Of a DNA stretch of 64,000 nt, positions 32,972-42,306 are shown piece after piece. This stretch comes from Myxococcaceae bacterium (GTDB lineage Bacteria > Myxococcota_A > Polyangia > Polyangiales > Ga0077539). Positions within the stretch are counted from its first letter, which is position 1; each line of letters opens with the position of its first letter. The DNA is taken from positions 69,615 through 133,614 of the forward strand of contig SCUS01000160.1 in the NCBI GenBank assembly GCA_004297725.1, given 5' to 3'. Both the position numbers and the translations under genes were made by a program. Under the pieces are notes generated by a model, which worked only from the letters and a program-made list of their open reading frames with translations, was not told the origin of the DNA and searched no databases.

Positions 32972-35900
32972 TCACCCGTGGCAGCGCCCGATGAAGCCGC
33001 AGCGCAGCCCCTCGCACACGTGCCTCGGCCTCCCCTCCCAGCGCCCGCTCGCCCTCGACACCACCAGCCCCCTCGCCAGCTCCAGCGCGCGGGCCTCGAT
33101 CACCCCGTCGTCCCACCGGGGCAGCACCACCGCCCCCGCGTCGCCCTCCTCGCTCAGCACCACCACCGCGCCCCGCACGGCGCTCCCTCCGCCTCCGCCG
33201 CCCTCGCGCATCCGCTGCCCCAGGGCCCTCCCTCCCAGCGCCAGCTCCAGCGCCGCGTCCAGCGGACCAACGCCCCCGGGCAGGTCGCCCTCGTCGAGGT
33301 CCACGCCCGTCGCGACGCGCGCCACCAGCACCTCCGCGCGCCCCATCGCCTCGCCCCGCAGCACCAGGTCGAGCTCGCCGGTGACGCTCAGCTCCGTCTC
33401 CCCGTCCATCACCCGCAAGCCCCACGGGACCAGCTTCCCCACCACCAGGCTCTCGTCGGCGGCCACCGCGCGGGCCAGCTCCGTCTTCGCAAAGCGCTTC
33501 AGCATCGACAGCGCCCCGGCCGCGCCGACGCCCGAGGCGTGCAATCCCCCCGCCGCGCACACCCTGCGCAGGGCCTCCTCCGGGTCGCGCACCACCCGTC
33601 CCCACGGCAGCGTCAGCAGCACCCGCCTCGCCAGCGCGCCCGCCTCCTCCGACACGCCCTGCGTCGCGCCGTGCTCCCTCAGCCCCAGCTCGTGCCTCGC
33701 GTGAAACCTCCGGGAGCACCACGCGAGGTCCTGCATCGCGCCGCCCAGCAGCGCCAGCCTCCGGCGCCCGCCCATCGACGCCACGACCTCCGTCGGCCTC
33801 GGCCCCGCGTCGTCGTCCTCGGGCTCCTTGCGGGCGCGCACGGCCACCGCGTCGCCCTCCTCGCCGGGTGACCACACCCTCACCCGGAAGGGCGCTTCGC
33901 CCTTCAGCGCCTCCCTCAGCCGCCCCCAGTCGCCCTCTCCCCCCTCCGCAGGACCGCTCACCACCAGCAGGTCGCGCGCCCTCGTCAGCGCCACGTAGAG
34001 CATCCGCCGGGCGTCGTCCTCCTCGGTCGCGTGGGCCTCCTTGCGCAGCGCCTTGAAGCGCTCGGAGGACTCCTCCCCGCCGGGCATCACCACGAAGCGG
34101 CGCTCCCCGTCCAGCAGCACCCGCTCGGTGCGCGCGGGCGGCCGCCGCGCGGTCTGCGCCACGAACACCACCGGCCACTCCAGGCCCTTGGCGGCGTGGA
34201 TGGACAGCACCTGCACCGAGCCGTGCACCTCCTCGACGTCGGCCTCGCTCTCCCGCTGCGACGCCGCGCGCATCCGGTCGACCCAGCGCACGAAGCCCGG
34301 CAGGTCGGACCCCTCGCCCCCTCGCTGCTCCGCCGCCGCCGCGAGCCCGAGCAGCTTGTCGACGTTGGCCACGCGCTGCGCCCCGAAGGAGAGCTGCGCC
34401 ATCACCGCCGCGAAGTGCCGCTCGGCCAGCGCCTGCCGCAAGAGCCCCGCGGGCCCGAGCGTGGGACCGAAGCGCACCATCCGCCGCAGCGAGGTGCGCG
34501 CCTCGTCGAGGCGGGTGAGGTCCTCCGGGGCGAGCGCCGCGCGCAGCGAGGGCGATGGGTCGAGGATCTCCTCGAGGCCCGAAGCGCGAGAGAACAGGTT
34601 GGCGAGGCCCGCGTCGGAGAGGCCCACCAGCGGACCGCGCAGCAGCGAGGCCAGCGCCAGCCGGTCGCTCGGGTCGGCCACGAAGCGCAGCAGGGTCAGC
34701 AGGTCGTCGACCTCGCGACGATCCCAGAAGCCCGGGCCGCCGCGCAGCGCATAGGGAATCCCTCGGGCCTGGAGGGCCCGCTTGATGGGCTCGAGGTGCG
34801 ACCACGTCGGCACCAGGATCGCCACGTCGTCCATCCTGGGAGCGCGCCACCCCGGCGGGTGATCGCCCGCGCGGGAGAGCGCCGCGATGCGCCGGGCGAT
34901 GGCCTCCGCCTCGGCGCGACGCTGGTCCTCCGCGCGGCCGTCGGCCACGAGGAGCAGCTCCACCCGCGGGTCTCTGGGCTCCTCTCCGGGCCTGGCCCTC
35001 AGGGCGTCGCGCTCCGGGTCGTAGAGCCCCTCCAGCCTTCCGCCGGAGCCTCCCAGCAGGGCCGCGGTCACCGGGTTGATGGCGTCGAGCATCGACCCCA
35101 GCGCCCGGTGGCTCTCGGTGAGGTCGAGGCGCTCTCCGCCCGCCGCCAGCACCTCCCGCTCGGTCTCAAGAAACACCGCCACGTCCGCCCCGCGGAAGGC
35201 GTAGATCGACTGCTTGGCGTCGCCCACCACCAGCAGCCCGGTGGGCTCGAGCTCCGCCGCCGTGAGCGACTGCCCCGGCGCCAGCGGGTGCTCGATGTCC
35301 CGCCGCTCCCTCAGCAGGTACAGCAAATCTCGCTGCACCCGGTTGGTGTCCTGGAACTCGTCCACCAGCACCGCGTCGTAGCGCTGCTTCCACTCCCGCC
35401 GCAGCGAGGTCTGGTCCCTCAGCGCGTCCCGCAGCCTCCGCATCAGGTCGCCGTAGTCCAGCGCCGCCCGCTTCGTCTTGGCCCTCGTGTAGCCCGAGTG
35501 CGCGGCGCTCACCACGCCCCGCATCACCTCGCCCAGGTGCAGCGACACCATCGCCGTCGCGTCCTGCGCCAGCGCGGCCCACTGCGAGCGCGCCCGCTCC
35601 GCCGCCGCCTCGATGCGCCGGGTGCGCGCCCTCGACGGCAGCGTGCCGAGCCCTCGCAGCAGCCGCATCCGCTCCAGCGCGGCCTTCGGGGAGGTCATGG
35701 GCCCGAGCTCCGCCACCGCCTCGGCCAGCGCGAACACCCTCCGGTCGCTGCCGTCCTCGTGGAGCGCGGGCACCGTCGAGCACGCCTCCGCGAACTCCCT
35801 CAGCGCGTCCGCCACGACGGCCGCGCGCGCCTCGGTGCGCTCCGCCGCGCTCGCCACGCCCGAGCGCGAGGGCGACACGCCCTCCTCGTCGAAGCGCCTC

Positions 35901-36640
35901 GCCAGGCCCGCGATGAGGGTCACCAGCCCACGCTCGGCGGTCTCCCCGAGGCCCCCCGCGGTGGCCATCAGCTCGACCACCGCGGTCACGTCGCGCTGCG
36001 CCCAGTCCGAGAGCGCCGAGAGCGAGGCGCTGCGGAGGAGCTGGTCGGCCTCCTCCTGCTCCAGCACCGCGAAGGCCGGGTCGAGCCCCAGGTCACCCGC
36101 GGCCCGCAGCAGCACGCCCGCGGCGAAGCCATGGAAGGTGCCGATGTGCGCGCTGCCGAGGCTCCACGCGATGCGCTGCCAGGTCTCCGGGCCGGGCAGC
36201 GGACGGCCGTTGCGGGCGGCTCCGTCGGCGAGCGCGAGCACCCTCGCGACGACGGCCTGCGAGGCCCCCCGGAGGCGCCCCCAGCGCTCGGCCGCGGCGC
36301 GCCGCTCGGCCGCGTCGAGGGACTCCATGGCCCGGGGGAAGCGCTCCGTCGCCAGGAGGGTGACGGCCTCGGCGATGCGCTCCCGCATCTCCCTCGCGGC
36401 CTTCTCGGTGAAGGTGAGCGCCACGATGCGCTCGGGGGTGACGCCGCCCTTGCCCCAGATGTCCGCCGAGGCGAGGCCGCCGACGAGGTGCAGGTACACC
36501 GTGGCGAGCGCCTCGGTCTTGCCGGTTCCGGCGCCCGCTCGCACGACGGTGTTTCGTTCGAACGCGAACCATCTCCCTCGGCCGTCGCTCACGTCTCGGA
36601 TCTCGTTGTCCCCAGCGCCGCGAACCGCGGGAGGGAGCAC
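32972..36640 (-). CDS. addA: AddA-type UvrD/RecB helicase with decayed nuclease domain
   Basis: A 1222-residue superfamily-1A helicase. Walker A AGAGTGKT is at 35-42. Motif Ia is LTFTEKAAREM, motif II VLVDEFQDTN, motif III GDAKQSIYAFRGAD, motif V VLSIHAAKGLEWPVV and motif VI LYVALTRARDLLVV. The C-terminal 200 residues resemble the RecB/AddA nuclease region, but the DYKTG motif reads ARVATG, so the catalytic Asp and Lys are gone. Four cysteines typical of AddB-like Fe-S nucleases remain (AWCSRRFH, and CEGLRCGFIGRC at the end). It should process double-strand breaks with the AddB-like protein at 55319-58522. The start is a GTG at 36640; a GTG at 36592 is also possible. Confidence 0.85.
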   Translation of the reverse strand: MLPPAVRGAGDNEIRDVSDGRGRWFAFERNTVVRAGAGTGKTEALATVYLHLVGGLASADIWGKGGVTPERIVALTFTEKAAREMRERIAEAVTLLATERFPRAMESLDAAERRAAAERWGRLRGASQAVVARVLALADGAARNGRPLPGPETWQRIAWSLGSAHIGTFHGFAAGVLLRAAGDLGLDPAFAVLEQEEADQLLRSASLSALSDWAQRDVTAVVELMATAGGLGETAERGLVTLIAGLARRFDEEGVSPSRSGVASAAERTEARAAVVADALREFAEACSTVPALHEDGSDRRVFALAEAVAELGPMTSPKAALERMRLLRGLGTLPSRARTRRIEAAAERARSQWAALAQDATAMVSLHLGEVMRGVVSAAHSGYTRAKTKRAALDYGDLMRRLRDALRDQTSLRREWKQRYDAVLVDEFQDTNRVQRDLLYLLRERRDIEHPLAPGQSLTAAELEPTGLLVVGDAKQSIYAFRGADVAVFLETEREVLAAGGERLDLTESHRALGSMLDAINPVTAALLGGSGGRLEGLYDPERDALRARPGEEPRDPRVELLLVADGRAEDQRRAEAEAIARRIAALSRAGDHPPGWRAPRMDDVAILVPTWSHLEPIKRALQARGIPYALRGGPGFWDRREVDDLLTLLRFVADPSDRLALASLLRGPLVGLSDAGLANLFSRASGLEEILDPSPSLRAALAPEDLTRLDEARTSLRRMVRFGPTLGPAGLLRQALAERHFAAVMAQLSFGAQRVANVDKLLGLAAAAEQRGGEGSDLPGFVRWVDRMRAASQRESEADVEEVHGSVQVLSIHAAKGLEWPVVFVAQTARRPPARTERVLLDGERRFVVMPGGEESSERFKALRKEAHATEEDDARRMLYVALTRARDLLVVSGPAEGGEGDWGRLREALKGEAPFRVRVWSPGEEGDAVAVRARKEPEDDDAGPRPTEVVASMGGRRRLALLGGAMQDLAWCSRRFHARHELGLREHGATQGVSEEAGALARRVLLTLPWGRVVRDPEEALRRVCAAGGLHASGVGAAGALSMLKRFAKTELARAVAADESLVVGKLVPWGLRVMDGETELSVTGELDLVLRGEAMGRAEVLVARVATGVDLDEGDLPGGVGPLDAALELALGGRALGQRMREGGGGGGSAVRGAVVVLSEEGDAGAVVLPRWDDGVIEARALELARGLVVSRASGRWEGRPRHVCEGLRCGFIGRCHG

Positions 36641-36705
36641 CGTCTCCTACCGCAGCGAAGGTGCCTCCGCCACCGCGCGCGGGCGATGTGAAAGAATGCT
36701 CCGTC

Positions 36706-37173
36706 ATGAGCACGGAGTCGGTCGCCACATGGAGCTTCGCGATGGTGGTGGTGCGGCTGGGGAGGCGCTTCCTGGTGGTGAAGGAGCGCAAGCACGGGCA
36801 GCTCTGGTACCTGCCCGCGGGCCGCGTGGAGCGGGGCGAGACCTTCGCCCAGGCGGCGGTGCGAGAGACGCTCGAGGAGGGAGGCGTGCCGGTGACGCTC
36901 GAAGGGGTGCTGCGGGTGGAGCACTCGCCGACGCCCGAAGACGCTCGGATGAGGGTGTTCTTCGTGGCGCGCCCGAGCGACGACACCACCCCGAAGAGCG
37001 CGGCCGACGAGCACACGCTGGAGGCCCGCTGGGTGACCCTCGACGAGCTCGCCGAGCTGCCCACGCGGGGCGACGAGGTGCGCGCGGCCTTCGAGTACGT
37101 GCTCTCCGGCGGGGCGGTGTATCCGCTCTCGGTGCTCACCGCCGAGGGGGCCCGGTGGCCGTCGCTGGGGTGA
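36706..37173 (+). CDS. Nudix hydrolase
   Basis: A 155-residue Nudix pyrophosphohydrolase. The complete Nudix box runs from Gly39 to Val61, with Glu45, Arg53-Glu54 and Glu57-Glu58 in the expected positions (GRVERGETF, VRETLEEGG). The N-terminal strand FAMVVVRLGRRFLVVKERKH and WYLPAGR match the fold. The substrate cannot be told; nucleoside diphosphate derivatives are usual. Starts upstream are possible in frame, but the ATG at 36706 gives the normal family length. It is divergent from the AddA gene with only 65 nt between. Confidence 0.9.
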   Translation: MSTESVATWSFAMVVVRLGRRFLVVKERKHGQLWYLPAGRVERGETFAQAAVRETLEEGGVPVTLEGVLRVEHSPTPEDARMRVFFVARPSDDTTPKSAADEHTLEARWVTLDELAELPTRGDEVRAAFEYVLSGGAVYPLSVLTAEGARWPSLG

Positions 37174-37184
37174 GCGCTGACCCC

Positions 37185-37880
37185 TTACGGGAGCTGCGCG
37201 CCGAGGCCGCGCCAGAGGTCGAGCAGCGCTCGAAGGCTCTGGAGGTGCGAGGTCGCACGCACCCGCGACGCGAGCTCGCGCAGGTATTCGCCATCGAGCA
37301 CCGGCCCCGGGTGCGTCTTCGTATAGGTCACCTTTCGCTCGCGAAACATCGCGACGAGGTAGTGAAGGTGATGGGCGGACCGGGTGGTCGCCCCATGGTT
37401 GGGCAACAGCTCGGGGTCGCTGCTCCGCACGTCGAAGCGCTCCCAGCAGCGCCGCAGCTCCGGGTCCTGCGGCGACGCGCTCATCATCTTGCGGTGGCCC
37501 AGGAACCACGTCTCGATGCAGCAGTCCTGCACGATGGGATGGAGCGACGCGCTCGGGTTGAGCTCGCGGAGCCCGGTGCTGGCAACGGCGGCGGAGAGGC
37601 GCGTCTCGATCTCCTGCCGCCGGGTCGCGAGGTCGACGTCGTCGGCGTCGAGGCACACGAAGAGGTGATCGATGGCCGGGTTGTCGACGAGCTCACCGAC
37701 CGCCTCGTCGATGCGATCGAGGATGTTGGGATACCCCTCGGTGCTCACGAGGTAGAAGGTGTCGCCGTCCATGTCGTCGCGCGCCTGCACCTCGCGCAGG
37801 CCCGGAAACGCGCTCTTCAGCCACGCACGGTAGACCTTGCGCTCGGTGCTCCGACCCTCGACGAGGAAGTAGAGGTTCAC
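37185..37880 (-). CDS. TOPRIM-like protein paired with AAA ATPase (candidate defence effector)
   Basis: A 231-residue protein starting MNLYFLVEGRSTE, the glutamate-containing first strand of TOPRIM-like domains (Glu8). It continues to LFVCLDADD (Asp78, Asp80, Asp81), the DxD motif, and CIETWFLGHR (Glu123), a hallmark of the RloB/DUF4276-type proteins found next to AAA ATPases. It overlaps the end of the upstream ATPase gene by 4 nt. In known systems of this type (for example PARIS, OLD-like and RloB-containing operons) the TOPRIM partner is a nuclease released or activated by the ATPase when phage is sensed. Both its assignment and its role as effector are inferred from motifs and pairing. 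Confidence 0.75.
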   Translation of the reverse strand: MNLYFLVEGRSTERKVYRAWLKSAFPGLREVQARDDMDGDTFYLVSTEGYPNILDRIDEAVGELVDNPAIDHLFVCLDADDVDLATRRQEIETRLSAAVASTGLRELNPSASLHPIVQDCCIETWFLGHRKMMSASPQDPELRRCWERFDVRSSDPELLPNHGATTRSAHHLHYLVAMFRERKVTYTKTHPGPVLDGEYLRELASRVRATSHLQSLRALLDLWRGLGAQLP

Positions 37881-39073
37881 GCCGCGTCGTCGGACTGGAG
37901 CGCGTTGAGCAGGCGGGTGAAGGCGTCGAGCCGCGAGCCTCCGCGGAGCCGCGGGACCTCCTGCGCGGAGAGGAGGCGGACGACCGAGCCGTGGCGCTGC
38001 ACCACCCGCCAGGTGCTCATGGGGATTTTGCTGATGATCCAGGGGTGGTGGCTCGTCACGATGAACTGGCAGTCGGTGCGTTCAAGCATGAGAACGGTGA
38101 GAACCGGGAGGCAGTTGACGCCGAGGCTGTTCTCGAACTCATCAATGACGATGACCGTCCCCGCGGGGGCGAAGAGGAACTCGTGCAGGTGGATGAGCGT
38201 GCGGAGCATCCCCGCGGAGATGGAGGACTGATCGATCCAATGGGGTACGCCGCGCTCGCGGATTTCGAGATGGAGCAGCGCGCGGTCGCCGTCGTCACTA
38301 CGCCGGATGCGGAGGTCCTCGACGGAGGGGAAGACCTCGCAAAACTTCGCACGAAGCGCATCAAACTCTGGCGCGTTTGTCTCCTGAGCGAGGTACCACG
38401 GAAGTTGGTAACCGACATGACGTCCCTGAGGGTGCCGGAGACGACTCGACGTAAGCTGCACAGAAATATGATGAAAGTACCCGGGCACGAGAGAGGGACT
38501 CTTCCTACCTTCGGAGATCATGTCATTGACCTGCGCTGGTGCTAGTCCCGCGAGTTGAACGGGCACCCCCACCTGCGGAGTATCTCGTCCGCTATAGACG
38601 CTGAACAGCACGCTCCGCAGAGCGTCACGTCCTTCCCTCACCGCCTCTGCTGTGAACGACCCGAACAGCGACCGCCCCGCCGGCACCTCCGGCGCCTCTG
38701 CTCCCAACAGCTCGACCCTCTTCCCCGCCCTCTTGAACACCGCCTCCCCACTCTGCTCGTCTTCCAACAGCTCACTCACGAACACCGTGTTCGCCACCAT
38801 CAGCCCGGGGAGCCCCGACTCCTCCTCTTCGACCCCGGTCTCCGCCTCCCAGCGCCACCGGCGGTCGCCGTCTTCGTAGCGCAGCACCCACTTCGCCCGC
38901 GGCAGCGTCGCGTTGTCCAGCAGCGCCACGGTGACCACCGCGCGGAGGTTCTCCACCACCTGGGTCTTGCCCACGCCCGACGCCCCGACGAGCAGGTTCA
39001 TCGCCTCGAAGGTCGCCGTCTCCAGCGTCCACCCGGAGGCGAGGTCTTCGTAGCTGAAGCTCAGGATCTTCAC
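37877..39073 (-). CDS. ABC/SMC-type AAA ATPase of the two-gene module
   Basis: A 398-residue ATP-binding protein of the OLD/AAA_15-AAA_21 type. Walker A GASGVGKT is at 30-37, an ABC-like signature ISAGML near 285-290, Walker B VIVIDEFEN with Asp311 and Glu312, and the H-loop TSHHPWII with His342-His343. The middle part (about 60-270) is a lid/insertion without long coiled coils. The start is a GTG at 39073 directly before VKILSFSYEDL. The last codons overlap the TOPRIM-like gene. The stretch 38380-38600 has visibly more A/T than nearby genes, which suggests recent gain. The likely role is a sensor/regulator in phage defence. Confidence 0.8.
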   Translation of the reverse strand: MKILSFSYEDLASGWTLETATFEAMNLLVGASGVGKTQVVENLRAVVTVALLDNATLPRAKWVLRYEDGDRRWRWEAETGVEEEESGLPGLMVANTVFVSELLEDEQSGEAVFKRAGKRVELLGAEAPEVPAGRSLFGSFTAEAVREGRDALRSVLFSVYSGRDTPQVGVPVQLAGLAPAQVNDMISEGRKSPSLVPGYFHHISVQLTSSRLRHPQGRHVGYQLPWYLAQETNAPEFDALRAKFCEVFPSVEDLRIRRSDDGDRALLHLEIRERGVPHWIDQSSISAGMLRTLIHLHEFLFAPAGTVIVIDEFENSLGVNCLPVLTVLMLERTDCQFIVTSHHPWIISKIPMSTWRVVQRHGSVVRLLSAQEVPRLRGGSRLDAFTRLLNALQSDDAA

Positions 39074-39130
39074 GCCCCGCAGTGTCCGTGCGCCCCCTCC
39101 CCTGTCAACCACGACCTGCCCGTCCGTGTG

Positions 39131-39136
39131 TATGGT
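39131..39136 (+). promoter_or_regulatory. Probable -10 element, short-leader promoter
   Basis: TATGGT lies 9 nt before the GTG at 39146. The gap from the divergent ATPase gene is only 72 nt, so the two genes share a compact promoter region. Confidence 0.4.
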
Positions 39137-39145
39137 CTCCGCCCC

Positions 39146-39820
39146 GTGAGCCCCACCATCCGCGCCGTGCTCTTCGACCTCGACGGCACCCTCGTCGACA
39201 ACATGCCCTTCCACATCGACGCCTGGATCGAGACCGCGCGCTCGCTGGGCCGCGAGATCACCGCCGCCACGGTGATGCGCGACTTCGCCGGGCGCCGCAA
39301 CGAGGAGATCCTCCCCGCCCTGCTCGGTCGTCCGATGTCTCCCTCCGAGGTCGCCTCCATCGCCGACGCCAAGGAGGCCCGCTACCGCGAGCTCTTCGGC
39401 CCTCACGTCGCCCCGCTGCGAGGCGCCGTCGCCCTCCTCGACGAGCTCAGCGCGCACGGCGTCCTCTGCGGCATCGCGAGCGCCGCCCCGAAGCCCAACC
39501 GCGACTTCGTGCTGGAGGCCCTCGGTCTCCGAAGCCGCTTCCGCGCCGTGGTCGGCGCCGAGGAGGTCGCCCGGGGAAAGCCCGCCCCGGACCTCTTCCT
39601 CCTCGGCGCCTCGCGCCTCGGCGTCGACCCCCGCGAGGTGCTGGTCTTCGAGGACGCCCACCTCGGCGTGCAGGCCGCCGTCGCCGCGGGGATGCTCGCC
39701 TGCGGGGTCACCACGGGAGAGCCCCCGGAGGTGCTCACCGCCGCCGGGGCGATGACCACCGCGCCCGACCTGGAGGCCCTCCCCGAGGTGCTCTGCGCCC
39801 TCTGGCGTCGGGTCGCCTAG
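39146..39820 (+). CDS. HAD-superfamily phosphatase/phosphomutase (beta-PGM-like)
   Basis: A 224-residue HAD hydrolase of subfamily I. Motif I is FDLDGTLVD (Asp11 nucleophile, Asp13), motif II lies in GIASAAPKPN, motif III in ARGKPAPD (Lys) and motif IV in VFEDAHLG (acidic pair). A helical cap occupies about 20-90 and includes FAGRRNEEIL. This layout fits beta-phosphoglucomutase-like enzymes or 2-deoxyglucose-6-phosphatases. Asp13 is present, so mutase or phosphatase are both possible. The GTG start at 39146 follows a TATGGT box. The gene overlaps the end of the convergent VIT/VWA gene by 4 nt. Confidence 0.88.
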   Translation: MSPTIRAVLFDLDGTLVDNMPFHIDAWIETARSLGREITAATVMRDFAGRRNEEILPALLGRPMSPSEVASIADAKEARYRELFGPHVAPLRGAVALLDELSAHGVLCGIASAAPKPNRDFVLEALGLRSRFRAVVGAEEVARGKPAPDLFLLGASRLGVDPREVLVFEDAHLGVQAAVAAGMLACGVTTGEPPEVLTAAGAMTTAPDLEALPEVLCALWRRVA

Positions 39821-42306
39821 CCCATCGAAGGGTCCAGCACCCACGCGCGCAGCCTCGGCGCGTCGCCCAGCATCGCCGCCAGCGCGGGATACCTCCCCCC
39901 GGTGATGGCCGCCTCGACGGCCGCCCGGGTGCGCGGACCCATCGCCAGCAGCCACGCCGCGCCCAGCGCCCGCTCGCACGCCGCCGGGTCCTGCGCCGAG
40001 AGCGCCGCCGCCGCCGCGACCACCGCCTCCAGCGCCTTCCTCAGCGGAACCCCATACAGCCCGTGCGTCGTGTCGACCCCTCGCTCGACCAGGGTCTTCA
40101 GCACCCTCGCGGTCGCCCTCAGCCGCCGCAGCTCCGACTCCGCCCCGAGCGTCGCATCGTCCCAGAGCCCCGACGCGAGCTGCCTCCCGAAGAGCGCCCC
40201 GAGCTCGTCGCCCCCGCGCTCCTTCATGGGCGCGGCCTCCTCCGCCATGAAGGCATCCATCTCGTCCTCCATGGGCATCGCGTCCATGCTCATCGCGGCC
40301 TTCGGCGCAGCCCTCGATGCAGGCGCAGGCGCAGGCGGCGGCGCCATGGGGCTCGCCCTCAGTCCGAGAGCCCCCACACCCTTCGGCGGCATCGCGCGCT
40401 TCTTCGCGCTCGTCGGCCTCGGGCTGGTCTTGTTGACGTTCTGCCCGCCGAAGCCGCGCCTCACGGGCTCCGCGGGCGCGCGCTCCTGATCGAACATCGC
40501 CCACCCCGCGGGCAGCCCCACCGGGACCACCACGGTCTCGGGCATCCCGCTCACCCGGCGGTCGCCGCTGCGCTGCTCGACCACCACGAAGGACGTGTAG
40601 CGAGAGGCGATCCCGTGCTCGACCGCCAGCGCCGTGATGCGTTGCCTCATCGACTCGGCACGGCGCCCTTCCACCCGGGCGTCCTCCAGGTCGCGGATGC
40701 GCTCCGCCGCCCAGAGCTTCGCCACCACCGGCCGCGACACCTCCTCCGGCAGGTCGACCGGAACCCTCATGGCAAACGCCTCTCCCTGCCAGCGCCCGCT
40801 GATCTCCGCGGTGCCGCCGCCTCCGCGGGTGTAGCGCGCCAGCAGCGACCACGGCTCTCCGTCCACCAGGTCGGGCGTGCGCGACGGGGCCACCTCGCCC
40901 ACGTCCACGCCCACGAAGCGCACCGTCACGTCCGTCACCCTGGGCGCCACGGCCCTCGAGAACTGCGCGACCACCTTCTCGTCGATGCGCTCGCCGGGGT
41001 GGATGAACTCCACCGCCGCGCCGGTCTCCCTCGCCAGGTCGCGAAGCAGCGCGTCGCTCACGTTGGTCCCGATGCCGAAGGAGTACACCCTCGCCCTCGA
41101 CTCCCCGCGGCGCTTCAGCACCGCCTGGAGGATCTCGTCCTCGTTGCCCACCTCCCCATCGGTGAGCAGCATCACCACGCCACCACTGCCTGCCATCGTC
41201 GTCGCCAGCACCAGGGGTTCCAGCAGCTCGGTGCCTCCGTCCGCCGAGAGCGAGTCGACCCACCGGTCGGCGCTCGCCATCGAGGCCTGGGTGAAGGGCA
41301 CCGACTCCCGCTCGAAGGACGAGTGCGAGCTCGAGAACGCGATCACGTTGAAGCGGTCGCCCGCCCTCAGGTGGCGCAGGCACAGCCGCAGCGCGGCGCG
41401 CGCCTCGAGGATGGAGTCGCCCGCCATCGACCCGGAGACGTCCACCACGAAGATCGCCGTCACGCCCTTCGCCGCCGAGGCGCCTCCATCGCCCGCAAGG
41501 TCTGGAACCACCGACAGCGCCAGGTACCCGTCGCTCCCGAGGGCGCGGTGCGCGACCACGCCCGCCGCCTGCGAGGCCAGCGAGCCCGGTGCCCTCGCGG
41601 TGAGCACCACGTCGCGGTCGAGCGCCACCTCCGCCTGGGCGAAGCGCACCCTCACCCTCGCGCCCTCGGTGATCGCGGTGATCGCGTGCGAGGGCGACTC
41701 CACCGTCACCGCCCTGCCGAGGTCGAAGAGCAGGTCGAGCTTCAGCCCGTAGCCCACCTCCGCCGCCCGGGGCGGCGTGATGCGATCGGCGTCCGGAACC
41801 CGGTCCGTCGGGGGGTGCTCCCCGTGCGCCGTGCGGTCGCCACCGGCGGAGCCCGGGATGTACCGCGGGGCCACCAGCGTCGGGATCATCCACCGCAGCG
41901 CCCCCTCGTCCGCCGTCACCCGCTGGACGTACTCCACCTCCACCAGGGTCTCCTCGCCCGGCAGCAGGTTGCCCACCGTGGCCGTGAACACGTTGCTGCG
42001 CTCCTGCTCCAGCAGCGCCGCGCCGTGGCCCGCGACCACCGCGTCGTCGTAGGCGAGGAAGGCCGCCTCGCGCTCCTTCACGCTGCCCTCCAGCCGGCGT
42101 CCGGCGCAGGTCATCGCGAAGGCCGTGAGCGTGGCGTCGGCGGGAAGGGGGAAGGTGTACACCGCCTCGACGGCGCGGCCCGACTCGTTGCAGTAGCGCT
42201 GGCGCACCCGCACCCTCGCGTGTGCGCCGAGCACCTCGCCGTCGACCTCGACGCCCTTCAGGGGAATGGCGTCGCCGCGCTTCGAACAGAGTCCTGTGTG
42301 CTTCAT
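39817..42306 (-). CDS. VIT and von Willebrand A domain protein
   Basis: An 829-residue protein of the inter-alpha-trypsin-inhibitor heavy-chain-like class. The VIT domain occupies about 15-140 (VYTFPLPADATLTAFAM, LLEQERSNVFTATVGNLLPG). A VWA domain follows at about 270-450 with a full MIDAS start DVSGSM and TDGEVGNEDEI. Then come a beta-rich region, a Pro/Ala linker with an oddly Met-rich segment (SMDAMPMEDEMDAFMAEE), and a C-terminal helical domain. No signal peptide is visible, so unlike ITIH proteins it is probably cytoplasmic. Metal-dependent protein binding is expected. The upstream MerR-type regulator overlaps its start by 4 nt (ATGA). Confidence 0.88.
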   Translation of the reverse strand: MKHTGLCSKRGDAIPLKGVEVDGEVLGAHARVRVRQRYCNESGRAVEAVYTFPLPADATLTAFAMTCAGRRLEGSVKEREAAFLAYDDAVVAGHGAALLEQERSNVFTATVGNLLPGEETLVEVEYVQRVTADEGALRWMIPTLVAPRYIPGSAGGDRTAHGEHPPTDRVPDADRITPPRAAEVGYGLKLDLLFDLGRAVTVESPSHAITAITEGARVRVRFAQAEVALDRDVVLTARAPGSLASQAAGVVAHRALGSDGYLALSVVPDLAGDGGASAAKGVTAIFVVDVSGSMAGDSILEARAALRLCLRHLRAGDRFNVIAFSSSHSSFERESVPFTQASMASADRWVDSLSADGGTELLEPLVLATTMAGSGGVVMLLTDGEVGNEDEILQAVLKRRGESRARVYSFGIGTNVSDALLRDLARETGAAVEFIHPGERIDEKVVAQFSRAVAPRVTDVTVRFVGVDVGEVAPSRTPDLVDGEPWSLLARYTRGGGGTAEISGRWQGEAFAMRVPVDLPEEVSRPVVAKLWAAERIRDLEDARVEGRRAESMRQRITALAVEHGIASRYTSFVVVEQRSGDRRVSGMPETVVVPVGLPAGWAMFDQERAPAEPVRRGFGGQNVNKTSPRPTSAKKRAMPPKGVGALGLRASPMAPPPAPAPASRAAPKAAMSMDAMPMEDEMDAFMAEEAAPMKERGGDELGALFGRQLASGLWDDATLGAESELRRLRATARVLKTLVERGVDTTHGLYGVPLRKALEAVVAAAAALSAQDPAACERALGAAWLLAMGPRTRAAVEAAITGGRYPALAAMLGDAPRLRAWVLDPSMG

